Shown here: positions 9,296 to 17,466 of the stretch, piece after piece
Numbering within the stretch: the stretch's first letter is position 1
Layout of the letters: each line of letters begins with the position of its first letter
NCBI RefSeq assembly: GCF_001909285.1
Contig: NZ_MRSV01000001.1
Location: forward strand, 1,259,331 to 1,323,330
Origin: Exiguobacterium profundum
GTDB lineage: Bacteria; Bacillota; Bacilli; Exiguobacteriales; Exiguobacteriaceae
Direction: 5' to 3'
DNA: 64,000 nucleotides
Notes under the pieces: generated by a model
Database searches by the model: none
What the model was told of the DNA's origin: nothing
What the model saw: the letters and a program-made list of their open reading frames with translations, nothing else
Translations under genes and position numbers: made by a program

Positions 9296-11701
9296 TTGAA
9301 TTTACGTGACCAATTATTAGAGATTCTACAGGCGAGCGAGAAACCGCTCTCTGTCGATCAACTGACCGAGCGATTACAGCTCGCGTCGACGGATGACTTC
9401 AAAGAGCTCATCCGCACATTGAATGCCCTCGAGGAAGAGGGCGCCATCGGCCGGACGCGGACGAACCGTTACGGGACGCTCGCCACGCTCGGACAAGTCG
9501 CGGGGATCATCTCGATTCATCAGCGCGGCTTCGGCTTCTTGTCAGTCGAAGGGGAAGCGGAAGATGTGTTCTTGCCGCCCGACCAACTGAAGGACGTCTA
9601 CCATGGCGATACGATCCTCGTCAAAAAACGCGAGGACAACCGTGGCAAGACGGAAGGGATTTTATTGAAAGTACTGAAGCGCGGACTCTCCGAGTTCGTC
9701 GGGACGTATACGCTCCCGAGCGGTCGACTCGACCAGTTCGCCTTCATCGAGCCGGATGACAAACGCATCAATTTCTGGCCGGTCGTCAACCCGGATAAGT
9801 CACTCGGTGCCGTCGACGGACATAAAGTCGTCGTGCGCATCACGAAGTATCCGGACGGACGCTTCGCCGGTGCCTGTGACGTCGTCCGTATCATCGGGCA
9901 TAAGAACGACCCGGGCGTCGACATCTTGTCGATCGTCTATAAGCACGGCATCCCGACGGAGTTCCCGGAGGACGTGATCGCTCAGGCGAACGCGGTACCG
10001 GACGAGGCGGACGAGAAAGACTTCATCGGACGCGTCGACCTTCGTGACGAGACGATCTTCACGATTGACGGCGAAGATGCGAAAGACTTGGACGATGCAG
10101 TCCACGTCAAAAAACTCGATAACGGCAACTACGAGCTCGGTGTCCATATCGCTGACGTCTCGCATTACGTGAAAGAGGGCTCACCACTAGACGTCGAGGC
10201 GTTCGAACGTGGGACGAGTGTGTATCTCGTCGACCGTGTCATTCCGATGCTGCCGCATCGACTCTCGAACGGGATCTGTTCCCTCAACCCGCACGTCAAC
10301 CGCTTGACGCTCAGCTGCGTCATGGAGATCTCCCCACAAAACGGGAAGGTCGTTCGCCATGATCTGTTCCCGAGTGTCATCAAGACGACGGAGCGGATGA
10401 CGTATACGAACGTCCGTGAGATCATCGAACGTGATGACGAAGAAACATTGAAAAAGTACGAACCGTTCATCGGTGAGTTCGACCTCATGGCTGAGCTCGC
10501 GGAAGTGCTTCGGAAACGTCGTAACTCGCGCGGTGCCATCAACTTCGATTTCGCCGAGGCGAAAGTCGTCGTCAACGAGGAAGGGAAGCCGGCAGATATC
10601 GTGCTTCGTCCACGTTCGGTCGCCGAGAAGTTGATCGAGGAGTTCATGCTCGCGGCCAACGAGACGGTCGCTGAACACTTCCACAAGATGGACGTGCCGT
10701 TCATCTATCGTGTCCACGATAATCCGAAACCGGACAAGCTCGACTTCTTCTTCGACTTTGTCGCAAACTTTGGCGTTCACATCGAACGCATCAAAGGACA
10801 GACGGTCGAACCGAAGACGCTTCAAAAAATCTTGAAGGCGATCGACGGTGAACCGGAAGAGCCGGTCATCAGCACGATCATGCTTCGCTCGATGCAACAG
10901 GCGAAATATGACGACGTCTCGCTCGGTCACTTCGGACTCGCGACAGACTTCTATACGCACTTCACGTCACCAATCCGTCGATATCCGGACTTGATCGTCC
11001 ACCGTCTCATGCGCACGTACGTCTTCAACAACGACTTGTCGGAGAAGACGATTGCGAAGTACGAGGACCGTCTCGGGGCAATCGCCGAACAGGCATCGAA
11101 ACGGGAACGTCGCTCAGTCGATGCAGAGCGCGAGACACAGGCGCTCAAGAAAGCCGAATACATGGAAGCCCATCTCGGCGAAGAATTCGATGGTGTCGTC
11201 GCCGGCGTCACGAACTTCGGGATGTTCATCGAACTTCCGAATACGATCGAAGGGCTTGTCCGTCTCCAGTCGATGGATGACTACTATCACTTTGATGAGT
11301 CACAGCTCATGCTTCTCGGGGAGCGGACGAAACGTCAATTCCGCATCGGGGACGCCGTCCGTGTCAAAGTCGATGCCGTCAACTTAGACGAGCGGACGAT
11401 CGACTTCACGGTCGTCGGCATGCCGAAACGGGAACAGTCAAGCCGTCGCCAACCGACGACGATCAAAGCGAAAGGCGGCCGTCCGAAGAAGGACGAGAAA
11501 GACCGTCGTGGCGGTCGCGGTCGGGACGACAAGAAGAAGCGCGGCAAACCAGGAAGACCTGGCAAGCCGGGCAAACCAGGTGAGAAACCGAAACGAGACG
11601 GGGAGAAGTCTTCCCAAGGTCGTTCGGCACTCGACCTGAAGAAGAAAGACAAGCACAAACGAAAAGGCGACGCCAAACGAGGTGCGAAGAAACGTCGCTG
11701 A
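9296..11701 (+). CDS. rnr: ribonuclease R
   Basis: A processive 3'-5' exoribonuclease of 801 residues that degrades structured RNA and cooperates with tmRNA in clearing defective mRNAs. Order: N-terminal winged-helix region (1-65), cold-shock-like OB folds, RNB catalytic domain with DGEDAKDLDDAV near 255, an S1 domain at about 620-705 (EFDGVVAGVTNFGMFIEL), then a long basic tail. The tail contains a collagen-like GKPGRPGKPGKPGEK segment. It starts at TTG 9296 behind AAGGAGGTG. The gene leads directly to smpB and ssrA, its functional partners. Confidence 0.95.
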   Translation: MNLRDQLLEILQASEKPLSVDQLTERLQLASTDDFKELIRTLNALEEEGAIGRTRTNRYGTLATLGQVAGIISIHQRGFGFLSVEGEAEDVFLPPDQLKDVYHGDTILVKKREDNRGKTEGILLKVLKRGLSEFVGTYTLPSGRLDQFAFIEPDDKRINFWPVVNPDKSLGAVDGHKVVVRITKYPDGRFAGACDVVRIIGHKNDPGVDILSIVYKHGIPTEFPEDVIAQANAVPDEADEKDFIGRVDLRDETIFTIDGEDAKDLDDAVHVKKLDNGNYELGVHIADVSHYVKEGSPLDVEAFERGTSVYLVDRVIPMLPHRLSNGICSLNPHVNRLTLSCVMEISPQNGKVVRHDLFPSVIKTTERMTYTNVREIIERDDEETLKKYEPFIGEFDLMAELAEVLRKRRNSRGAINFDFAEAKVVVNEEGKPADIVLRPRSVAEKLIEEFMLAANETVAEHFHKMDVPFIYRVHDNPKPDKLDFFFDFVANFGVHIERIKGQTVEPKTLQKILKAIDGEPEEPVISTIMLRSMQQAKYDDVSLGHFGLATDFYTHFTSPIRRYPDLIVHRLMRTYVFNNDLSEKTIAKYEDRLGAIAEQASKRERRSVDAERETQALKKAEYMEAHLGEEFDGVVAGVTNFGMFIELPNTIEGLVRLQSMDDYYHFDESQLMLLGERTKRQFRIGDAVRVKVDAVNLDERTIDFTVVGMPKREQSSRRQPTTIKAKGGRPKKDEKDRRGGRGRDDKKKRGKPGRPGKPGKPGEKPKRDGEKSSQGRSALDLKKKDKHKRKGDAKRGAKKRR

Positions 11702-11702
11702 C

Positions 11703-11725
11703 GGGGAAGGGCTTGTCCCTTCCTC
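11703..11725 (+). other. GC-rich hairpin between rnr and smpB
   Basis: GGAAGGG and CCCTTCC pair around CTTGT, with two more pairs outside. No T tract follows, so this is more likely an mRNA stability or attenuation hairpin than a terminator. Confidence 0.4.
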
Positions 11726-11755
11726 CGTATCTTGTAGATAAAGGACTGAATGTGT

Positions 11756-12226
11756 ATGGCCAAGAAGAAAGATTCGAACGCACTCGCCCAAAACCGCAAG
11801 GCGTCCTTCGATTACGCGATCGAAGATACGATTGAGGCGGGCATGGTGCTCACAGGGACGGAAATCAAATCGGTCCGTCAATCGAAGATCAACATCGCGG
11901 ATGCGTACGTCCGGTTCGACGGGGGCGAGGCGACGCTTCACAACTGTCATATCAGCCCGTTCGAACAGGGGAACCGCTTCAACCATGACCCACTCCGCGT
12001 CCGGAAGCTATTGTTGCATAAGAAGCAAATCAATCAGCTCATCGGGGCGTCAGGGCGTGACGGCTACACGATTATCCCGCTCAAGGTGTACATCAAGAAC
12101 GGGTTCGCCAAGTGCCTGCTCGGCGTCGGAAAAGGGAAGAAGAAGTACGACAAACGTGAGGACTTGAAGAAGAAAGACGCGAAGCGTGACGTCGACCGTG
12201 CGATGCGCGATCGGCAAAAATACTGA
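11756..12226 (+). CDS. smpB: SsrA-binding protein SmpB
   Basis: Binds tmRNA and delivers it to stalled ribosomes. About 156 residues. Signatures are [29 protein letters not shown] and the basic tail [20 protein letters not shown] that enters the mRNA channel. AAAGGA precedes both the ATG at 11750 and that at 11756; the second gives the canonical MAKKK start and better spacing. The gene is followed by its RNA partner ssrA, whose promoter overlaps the smpB stop codon. Confidence 0.95.
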   Translation: MAKKKDSNALAQNRKASFDYAIEDTIEAGMVLTGTEIKSVRQSKINIADAYVRFDGGEATLHNCHISPFEQGNRFNHDPLRVRKLLLHKKQINQLIGASGRDGYTIIPLKVYIKNGFAKCLLGVGKGKKKYDKREDLKKKDAKRDVDRAMRDRQKY

Positions 12227-12251
12227 CAACGGATCCTAATTGTGGTATATT
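12223..12251 (+). promoter_or_regulatory. sigma-A promoter of ssrA
   Basis: CTGACA (12223-12228), a 17-bp spacer and TATATT (12246-12251), with TG one base before the -10. The -35 element contains the smpB stop codon TGA. Transcription would start near 12258 and leave a short leader to be removed by RNase P before the mature 5' end at 12276. Confidence 0.75.
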
Positions 12252-12275
12252 AAATAGAGTACCAATTACCACCTC

Positions 12276-12628
12276 GGGGACGTTATGGATTCGACGGGGG
12301 TAGGTCGGTCGTATGTGGCGTGTCGAGGGGTCGGCCTCGTTAAAACGCAAACGCCTATAACTGGCAAAACTAACACACAACTCGCAGCAGCCTAAGTGCC
12401 CTGCGGATCCTGACATCCATCGCTTGTGTGGATGACTTTCAGGGTCTCAAACTAAGCAAGCTACGCTTCAACCTCGCCGTCTGAGGGCGCGAAGAAGAGA
12501 TGAAACAGACTGGATGCGATAACGCCTGTTTATCGGCAGTGTCACATCGAGATTCAATAGATAAACTACACACGTAGAAGCATACGTTACGATGCCTTCG
12601 GACGCGGGTTCGACTCCCGCCGTCTCCA
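12276..12628 (+). ncRNA. ssrA: transfer-messenger RNA (tmRNA)
   Basis: Rescues stalled ribosomes and tags the nascent peptide for proteolysis. The 5' end GGGGACGTTATGGATTCGAC pairs with CGTCTCC at the 3' end to form the alanine-type acceptor stem, and GGGTTCGACTCCC is the T arm. The tag reading frame runs from GGC at 12363 to TAA at 12393-12395 and encodes GKTNTQLAAA, giving AGKTNTQLAAA with the charged alanine. The discriminator A at 12628 is followed by TTT, so the CCA end is not encoded and must be added. RNase R and SmpB are encoded just upstream. Confidence 0.96.
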
Positions 12629-12635
12629 TTTTGAA
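12621..12635 (+). repeat. 15-bp direct repeat, copy 1 (tmRNA 3' end)
   Basis: CGTCTCCATTTTGAA covers the last 8 bases of ssrA and 7 bases beyond. An identical copy lies at 19273-19287. The 3' end of ssrA is a common integrase attachment site, so this may be an att-like relic; no integrase gene lies between the copies. Confidence 0.4.
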
Positions 12636-12670
12636 GCAGTCTGTAACGACTGCGATCAATGATTTTCATG

Positions 12671-12710
12671 AAGACCTTCTAATTTCATTGAGATTAGAGG
12701 GTCTTTGCTT
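12671..12710 (+). terminator. intrinsic terminator after ssrA
   Basis: AAGACCTTCTAAT and ATTAGAGGGTCTT form a 13-bp stem with one G-T pair, followed by TGCTTTTG. A smaller hairpin, GCAGTC/GACTGC, lies at 12636-12653. Confidence 0.8.
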
Positions 12711-12745
12711 TTGATTGAATCCAGAAAGAAAGGAAGGTGAAGAGC

Positions 12746-12889
12746 ATGGGAAAATATCAATTAGACAAGAGAAGCAAAGTAGCTGCGGCGAAGTACCAGG
12801 ACGGCAAAAAGCCGACTGTCTCGAAAAAGAAGGAACGATTGAACCAGCTTCGTGAAGCGTATTTGCAGAAGCAACAAGTTAAGAAATAA
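12746..12889 (+). CDS. small basic protein, 47 residues, unknown
   Basis: MGKYQLDKRSKVAAAKYQDG begins a highly charged, lysine-rich soluble peptide with no membrane segment. AGGAAGGTGA lies at 12731-12740, suitably spaced from the ATG. Base composition matches the core genome rather than the AT-rich island that follows. An intrinsic terminator follows at once, so it is a discrete gene. I do not recognise a family; a nucleic-acid or ribosome-binding role is only a guess from its charge. Confidence 0.65.
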   Translation: MGKYQLDKRSKVAAAKYQDGKKPTVSKKKERLNQLREAYLQKQQVKK

Positions 12890-12920
12890 GCGGATGAATA
12901 ATCAGAATACATTATAGTAA

Positions 12921-12961
12921 AGAGGTTATTGAGCTAATACTCAATAATCTTTTTTTTTTTG
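12921..12961 (+). terminator. intrinsic terminator after the small basic protein gene
   Basis: AGGTTATTGAG and CTCAATAATCT pair around CTAATA (one G-T pair), followed by about 12 T. The sequence turns strongly AT-rich from here. Confidence 0.85.
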
Positions 12962-13154
12962 TTTTTATATTACATTTTATTTTTTAACTAATTCTCTTCC
13001 CTCTTTTTCTTAACTTTTATAAAATTTTAAATATGAAATTAAAATACATAATTAGTGGTTTGTGAAAATTTATATTCAAATATTCCTTTATTTGTTATTA
13101 TTAAGGTTATATAGCCACAAATAAATATTGGAAGTGTATTTGAGGGGGAGTGAC

Positions 13155-13805
13155 ATGTACTGTATCGCTTATCGGAAAATGCGTGTTAAAGATAGAAGTG
13201 AGTCTTTAAGTAGTTTTGTGACGGAGGGTGAAAATGTCGAAAATCAAGGTTTCTGTCATTACTACGAAGATGGACAAGTTACTCACCTTAAATAAAAAAA
13301 AAAAACTAACAGTCGTCTTGAAACTGGATTGTTGGAAGCGTCGATTGCTAGTTCTATTAGATATGCAGATATATTTATTTTAACTGATAAAAATTTAATG
13401 ATGATGTGTGGTAGTAGATATTGCATCAATAATTTACAAAATTTCTCTGAATTTAAAAAGTTTTTTTTGATAGATTAATTATCTTTAGATATTAACCATT
13501 GTTTACAAGCATATTCATTCATGAAGCCTGAAGTTAAACAGATTTCAATTGAAAATGTTAAAGCTTTCGATATAAGTTTGTCCAGAATGACAGTTGAATT
13601 AAAAAATTCACTAGATGCATTTAAATTATTAAAAAATGAAAAATTAAATATTTCAGAAGTGTTATTAAAAGTGGATACTAATTCTATGTTTTTTGAGCTA
13701 TTAATAGATTTAAATGATGGAGTTATATTCTTTGATAATGTAGATTACATTCTAAAAGAGTTTTCTGAGATGAAGAATTTCGGGATGCTAATGTTGGAGG
13801 ATTGA
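13155..13805 (+). pseudogene. ORF interrupted by two in-frame TAA codons, first gene of the AT-rich island
   Basis: One reading frame runs from ATG 13155 (GGGGGAG upstream) to TGA 13803-13805 and is open except for TAA at 13293-13295 and TAA at 13476-13478. This gives pieces of 46, 60 and 109 codons; the last has an internal ATG at 13521 without a clear SD. Together they would encode about 216 residues. The first TAA abuts a run of 12 A. The frame being shared by all three pieces in such AT-rich DNA argues for a single ancestral gene hit by nonsense mutations, though recoding or separate small genes cannot be excluded. Its end nearly touches the nuclease gene, so it belongs to the same operon. 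No family recognised. Confidence 0.6.
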
Positions 13806-13810
13806 TATTT

Positions 13811-14785
13811 ATGTCAGAAGAACAACAATATCAAGGAGATAGATGGACTATTCAGTCAAAATCTATTCTTGAGGGTTTAGGTTGGATGCAAAAAGGAGAT
13901 TCAAACTTTGATATTCAGTGTAAAAAGAAGACCAAGCATGGTATATCGGAAAATCGTAATAGAATTCAGCCACATGGGATTGATTTATTGTTTCAATATA
14001 AAGATCCGTATGCTAAAGATAAAAAGAATATCATTGTTGAATCTAAGCATCGTAAGTGGGCTGGTATAAGTACTAGTACTATTCAAAGTTTTGTAACTCA
14101 GGTCTTTAATACAATTGAATGCTCTAATATTTCACAAGAGTTAAGCAATATAGATTGCCATGGAGTTAACACTGGTCTTGTTATGATTTGGTGTAACGAA
14201 CCCAATCAATTTGATAATGAAGTTTTTAATGAATATTTAGAAGCAATTAATATCCCTTCAAGAAAAAATCCTGTCATTATTTACATCGCATCCAATTACC
14301 ATATACTAAGATGGTGCTCAGTAATAGATTCAAAGAATAGATTACTTGCAGGAAATGAAAGTGACTTCAAAATATATTATCCTTCTGATAATTTTAGTGG
14401 AGGAAGAAGTACAGCTGTTCGAGAGGACTACGCGACCTTACCAGTGTTATTTTCTAAATATATCTTTGCTAAAAGTTCAAGAACTGTAGTTTTTCATGGA
14501 AACACTCAATTATTGAATGTAAATCATATTTTTTATTTTTTTGAGCCTTCACATAGCGAATTACTATTTCTATATTCATGTTTATCTCAAATCCAATATG
14601 AAGATGCTCATATTCTTGTATTTCACTTTTATGGAAATGTAAGTACTTATAGAGTAGAAATTGAAGACTTTAAAAAAAAAATTAAAGAGGAATTAAAGAT
14701 AAGTGGATCCTCATTAGAAATAGAAATCAAATATATGGATGTCTTTTCTGACATTCCGGAGAGTTATGCCCAACAGGAGGGATAA
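13811..14785 (+). CDS. PD-(D/E)XK-type nuclease, GapS4a-like (candidate anti-phage protein)
   Basis: About 324 residues. The N-terminal half has a restriction-endonuclease-like core: helix (SILEGLGWM), HGIDLLFQY with the acidic metal ligand near residue 55, and NIIVESKHRKW about 20 residues later with the E-x-K pair. The layout, including the following TIEC segment, resembles the GapS4a family of the two-gene GAPS4 defence system as I remember it. No methylase or specificity subunit is nearby. The start ATG at 13811 is 10 nt after GGAGG; the in-frame TTG at 13802 is too close. Strongly AT-rich composition suggests horizontal transfer. It lies 2 nt before the next gene. Confidence 0.6.
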   Translation: MSEEQQYQGDRWTIQSKSILEGLGWMQKGDSNFDIQCKKKTKHGISENRNRIQPHGIDLLFQYKDPYAKDKKNIIVESKHRKWAGISTSTIQSFVTQVFNTIECSNISQELSNIDCHGVNTGLVMIWCNEPNQFDNEVFNEYLEAINIPSRKNPVIIYIASNYHILRWCSVIDSKNRLLAGNESDFKIYYPSDNFSGGRSTAVREDYATLPVLFSKYIFAKSSRTVVFHGNTQLLNVNHIFYFFEPSHSELLFLYSCLSQIQYEDAHILVFHFYGNVSTYRVEIEDFKKKIKEELKISGSSLEIEIKYMDVFSDIPESYAQQEG

Positions 14786-14787
14786 AA

Positions 14788-15906
14788 ATGCAATTAAAGA
14801 AGTACCCATATAAAAATAATATAAAAAAAGTAGTTGAGAAGTATATTTCATTAAAAGATATGCAAAGTTTACTCAAACCTAAAGGGATTTTAATTAGTGC
14901 TACTAAACGAGTAGATATTGCTAATTTAACAAAAGATTATTACTTGTCCCAAAACGACTTTCAAGAATTAAAACAACTATTGGACTCTCCTAATAATTTC
15001 AAAAAGATTGGGAGAATTATATTGCCTGCAAATGAATCGGAAGATTTTAAAGAGTCATTATCAGGTCTAAACGGAAGGGTTCTTGATCCAACTGATAATA
15101 CAAAAATTAACATAGGCATAGTAGATGACAATAAAATGACGGTATATCTTCAATATGAAGAGCAAAGACCAGGTTTAGTTGAATTATTGGAAACAAAAAA
15201 AAAAAATATTGTAATTGATATCGAGAACAGTGAAGAACTATGTAATGTAAACTATTCAATTAGTTCAGCTTCGGACTATAAAAAAGTAAAAGAACTATTG
15301 AATTATATTCAACAAGATAGTTCTTTTACTTTTAAAGAATTGTTGTTGTCAGATTTAAAGACGGAAAATAGGACAGAATTATTTACCAATTTTTTCGTTT
15401 TTTTTTTTGATGAATGGAAAATAACTAAAATTACTCAAATAAAAAAAAAAAAAGACACGAGCTATACATCTGAAGAACTCTCTGTATCAGTATCCGAATC
15501 GGAAGATTTAGCTATGCAAACTGAAAACCAACTTATGCAGGAAGTTATATTGGACGGAATAAATTCTGCATTACTTTCAGGTGAAAACCTGATTGAAAAT
15601 AGTTTTATTAATAAAGTTTTAACACAAGGTTTCTATTTTTCCATGTCGTTTATTAGATTTGAGAACAAAAATAATAGTGATTTTCTAGATTTTGTTATTG
15701 AATTTAAAACTCGACCTGAGAGATTAGAAACTAAGATTATTGAATCTGGTGAATTTGTTACTGATGAAAATCAAGACATAGTAGAGATTAAAAGGATTTT
15801 TAGTGAGGAAAAACAAAATCAAATTATATATGAATTCAATGATATATTAGGCGAAATATTTATGGGGTTTAGTCAACCACAAAGTATAGAAGTAAGTACA
15901 CAATAA
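14788..15906 (+). CDS. GapS4b-like partner protein (candidate)
   Basis: A 372-residue soluble protein. The N-terminus (about 15-75) has a helical SAP-like pattern: YISLKDMQSLLKPKGILIS, then LTKDYYLSQNDFQELKQLL. I remember a similar pattern at the start of GapS4b-family proteins. The rest shows no motif I know; it is acidic with an alpha/beta prediction by eye. The ATG is 2 nt after the nuclease stop, with GGAGGG before it, so the two are translationally coupled. The gene carries homopolymer runs of A12 (15195-15206), T11 (15398-15408) and A13 (15441-15453), which are slippage-prone. The name is an inference from pairing plus a faint N-terminal match. Confidence 0.45.
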   Translation: MQLKKYPYKNNIKKVVEKYISLKDMQSLLKPKGILISATKRVDIANLTKDYYLSQNDFQELKQLLDSPNNFKKIGRIILPANESEDFKESLSGLNGRVLDPTDNTKINIGIVDDNKMTVYLQYEEQRPGLVELLETKKKNIVIDIENSEELCNVNYSISSASDYKKVKELLNYIQQDSSFTFKELLLSDLKTENRTELFTNFFVFFFDEWKITKITQIKKKKDTSYTSEELSVSVSESEDLAMQTENQLMQEVILDGINSALLSGENLIENSFINKVLTQGFYFSMSFIRFENKNNSDFLDFVIEFKTRPERLETKIIESGEFVTDENQDIVEIKRIFSEEKQNQIIYEFNDILGEIFMGFSQPQSIEVSTQ

Positions 15907-16622
15907 ATATTTTTAGAATTTTCAGTTTAGATGAGCTGATCATTAGTATTGATAAAGCATCACTTGATAATAAGCTATCTCCGGTCATGTAGATATTAGA
16001 AATAAAAAAAGAAAAAGTATTGAAGCAACCTCAAAAACTAACTCTAAGATATTAAGGCACTATAGTTTTTTTAGATAGTTTTTGTAAATGTAAAATCAGA
16101 CGTATTCTACTAAAATCTTCTGAGATTATCTTAGTTCATTATTTAAGATGGAAACTTCTTTGTTTGGATGCGCTATTGGGCTATTGCAGAAACGATTTCC
16201 ACGATGATGAGATTTTAGCTGATGTCAGTAACCTAGTTCATTCGACCGAGGAGAAAAATTCAGTGTCATGAAGACAAGACGGTTATTATTTAGAGTTGAT
16301 GCTGACGCAAGAATGAATACGACATAAAGATTGTAGGATAGTACTGATTCAGTTTTTCTAAATACACTGAACTTTAAATTGGTTATGTCAATCAGTGACT
16401 TTTTATCCAATCGATTTTATGGGAATTTATGGTTTGGTCCGTTTTCTGTCGTCTGTTGGTGATACAAATGAATTATTTTTTGCTTTATTCTATAATATTG
16501 GCCAAGTTGTCGTGGACTGAATATTATTTACAAAATTTAGACTAAGGTTTTAGACCGATTTATATTAGTTATAAGATTGGTACAGCACTTTTTTGTAAAA
16601 GTTTAAGGGACAGTGATCACTG
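15907..16622 (+). other. gene-free, decayed AT-rich DNA of the island
   Basis: About 715 bp with no ORF that has an SD and protein-like composition. Short open stretches on both strands (for example minus-strand 16225-16410) lack recognisable motifs. No terminator was found directly after the GapS4b-like gene. I see no integrase, transposase or terminal inverted repeats. Confidence 0.5.
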
Positions 16623-16844
16623 TGCGGAAACCATCTGAACGCCTATCAGACAGCCGACGTGTCGCCGACAATCTTATTAACGCTTCATCGAGAGATGAAA
16701 GCTGATGACGAAGAACGCGTTCGGACATGGATGTTTGCGTTACAATATAACGGCATCCTGAAGCGAGCCGAGATTCGTGTTGACTATACCGCTAAAAACG
16801 GAGAACTTCTTGATGATGGTACTGGTTTAGATTTATCGTTTTAA
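16623..16844 (+). pseudogene. C-terminal fragment of an unknown gene at the island edge
   Basis: A frame open from about 16617 to TAA at 16842-16844 encodes about 74 residues, including HREMKADDEERVRTWMFALQ. Codon use (GCC, GAC, GTG, TCG, CCG) matches the core genome, not the AT-rich DNA upstream. There is no start with a good SD: the GTG at 16659 has none, and the frame simply begins where AT-rich DNA ends. It looks like the surviving 3' end of a core gene truncated by the island. An overlapping 30-codon frame from GTG 16613 is an alternative reading of its first part. Family unknown. Confidence 0.45.
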
Positions 16845-16846
16845 AA

Positions 16847-16884
16847 AACAAATCCCACTCTCCAATCGGAAAGTGGGATTTGTT
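16847..16884. terminator. bidirectional intrinsic terminator
   Basis: A perfect 13-bp stem, AACAAATCCCACT with AGTGGGATTTGTT, has A-rich DNA on the left and TTGTT on the right. It serves the fragment on the plus strand and the membrane-anchored protein gene on the minus strand. Confidence 0.85.
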
Positions 16885-17384
16885 CAGTTAAACACTCGAC
16901 TAATCCAGCGTTTGAAAAAGGGTTGGCTTGATTGTGTCACGCTATGATTGTCGAGCTCCACCTCTTCAATCGTCTCATTCGGAGACCTCAATTGAATCGT
17001 CATCTCGTCACCAAGCCCGGTCGTGACACCACTCTCAAATTGAAGATTTCTTGTCACATAAGCATTTGCGTATAGAAGTCCACCTTTTTCGTCCACTTGT
17101 ACCTCCTGAATCGTATAGTGGAATTGCTCGACCCAATCCCGCTGACCGAGGAGGAGCCGGACGACGTCATCTTCGTGTGACAGTTTCGTTCGCTCGATAT
17201 TTTCAAGAGGAGTATGCGCTTCAATCGCTTCTCGCTGCGCTTCTAATATATCTTTGAAGTGATGTGTCGCAACTTCGGTCGTCCATGCAGCGGAACCTGT
17301 CTTCGACTCGGTCGCATAATGGAAAAGAGCAAATCCAATCAAGGCGAATAACGCCACAACACCTACTCGTTTGAACTGTTTCAT
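16884..17384 (-). CDS. membrane-anchored extracytoplasmic protein, unknown
   Basis: A 166-residue protein with an N-terminal basic stretch and one hydrophobic segment (VGVVALFALIGFALFHYA, about 8-25), without a lipobox cysteine, so an uncleaved anchor or signal peptide. The remaining 140 residues are charged and would lie outside the membrane. AAGGAGCTCGACA precedes the ATG. It ends at the shared terminator. The next minus-strand gene upstream also encodes a small membrane protein. I do not recognise the family. Confidence 0.7.
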   Translation of the reverse strand: MKQFKRVGVVALFALIGFALFHYATESKTGSAAWTTEVATHHFKDILEAQREAIEAHTPLENIERTKLSHEDDVVRLLLGQRDWVEQFHYTIQEVQVDEKGGLLYANAYVTRNLQFESGVTTGLGDEMTIQLRSPNETIEEVELDNHSVTQSSQPFFKRWISRVFN

Positions 17385-17466
17385 TGTCGAGCTCCTTCCA
17401 TATCAATTCAAGATTGAAGACGTTAAAAGGTTGTCAATGGACCACACGATTACTCGAGAATGTGAC

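Noticed and set aside
10187-10960. Long antisense ORF (257 codons) inside rnr
   Set aside because: A shadow of the RNase R gene caused by its codon use; no SD or family motif. The same holds for antisense ORFs in galU (3897-4559) and glycosyltransferase genes.
12439-12669. Minus-strand ORFs of 62-76 codons across ssrA
   Set aside because: They are antisense to the tmRNA and are a known source of false genes; no SD.
13293-13306. Programmed frameshift at the A12 tract after the first TAA
   Set aside because: The protein-like frame after the tract is the same frame as before the TAA, so a frameshift would not restore reading. A nonsense codon fits better.
16225-16410. 61-codon minus-strand ORF in decayed island DNA
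   Set aside because: No SD and no recognisable motif; probably chance in AT-rich DNA.
12636-16622. Integrase, transposase or recombinase for the island
   Set aside because: None of the ORFs shows a catalytic pattern of tyrosine, serine or DDE recombinases, and no terminal inverted repeats were found. The att hypothesis rests only on the 15-bp repeat.
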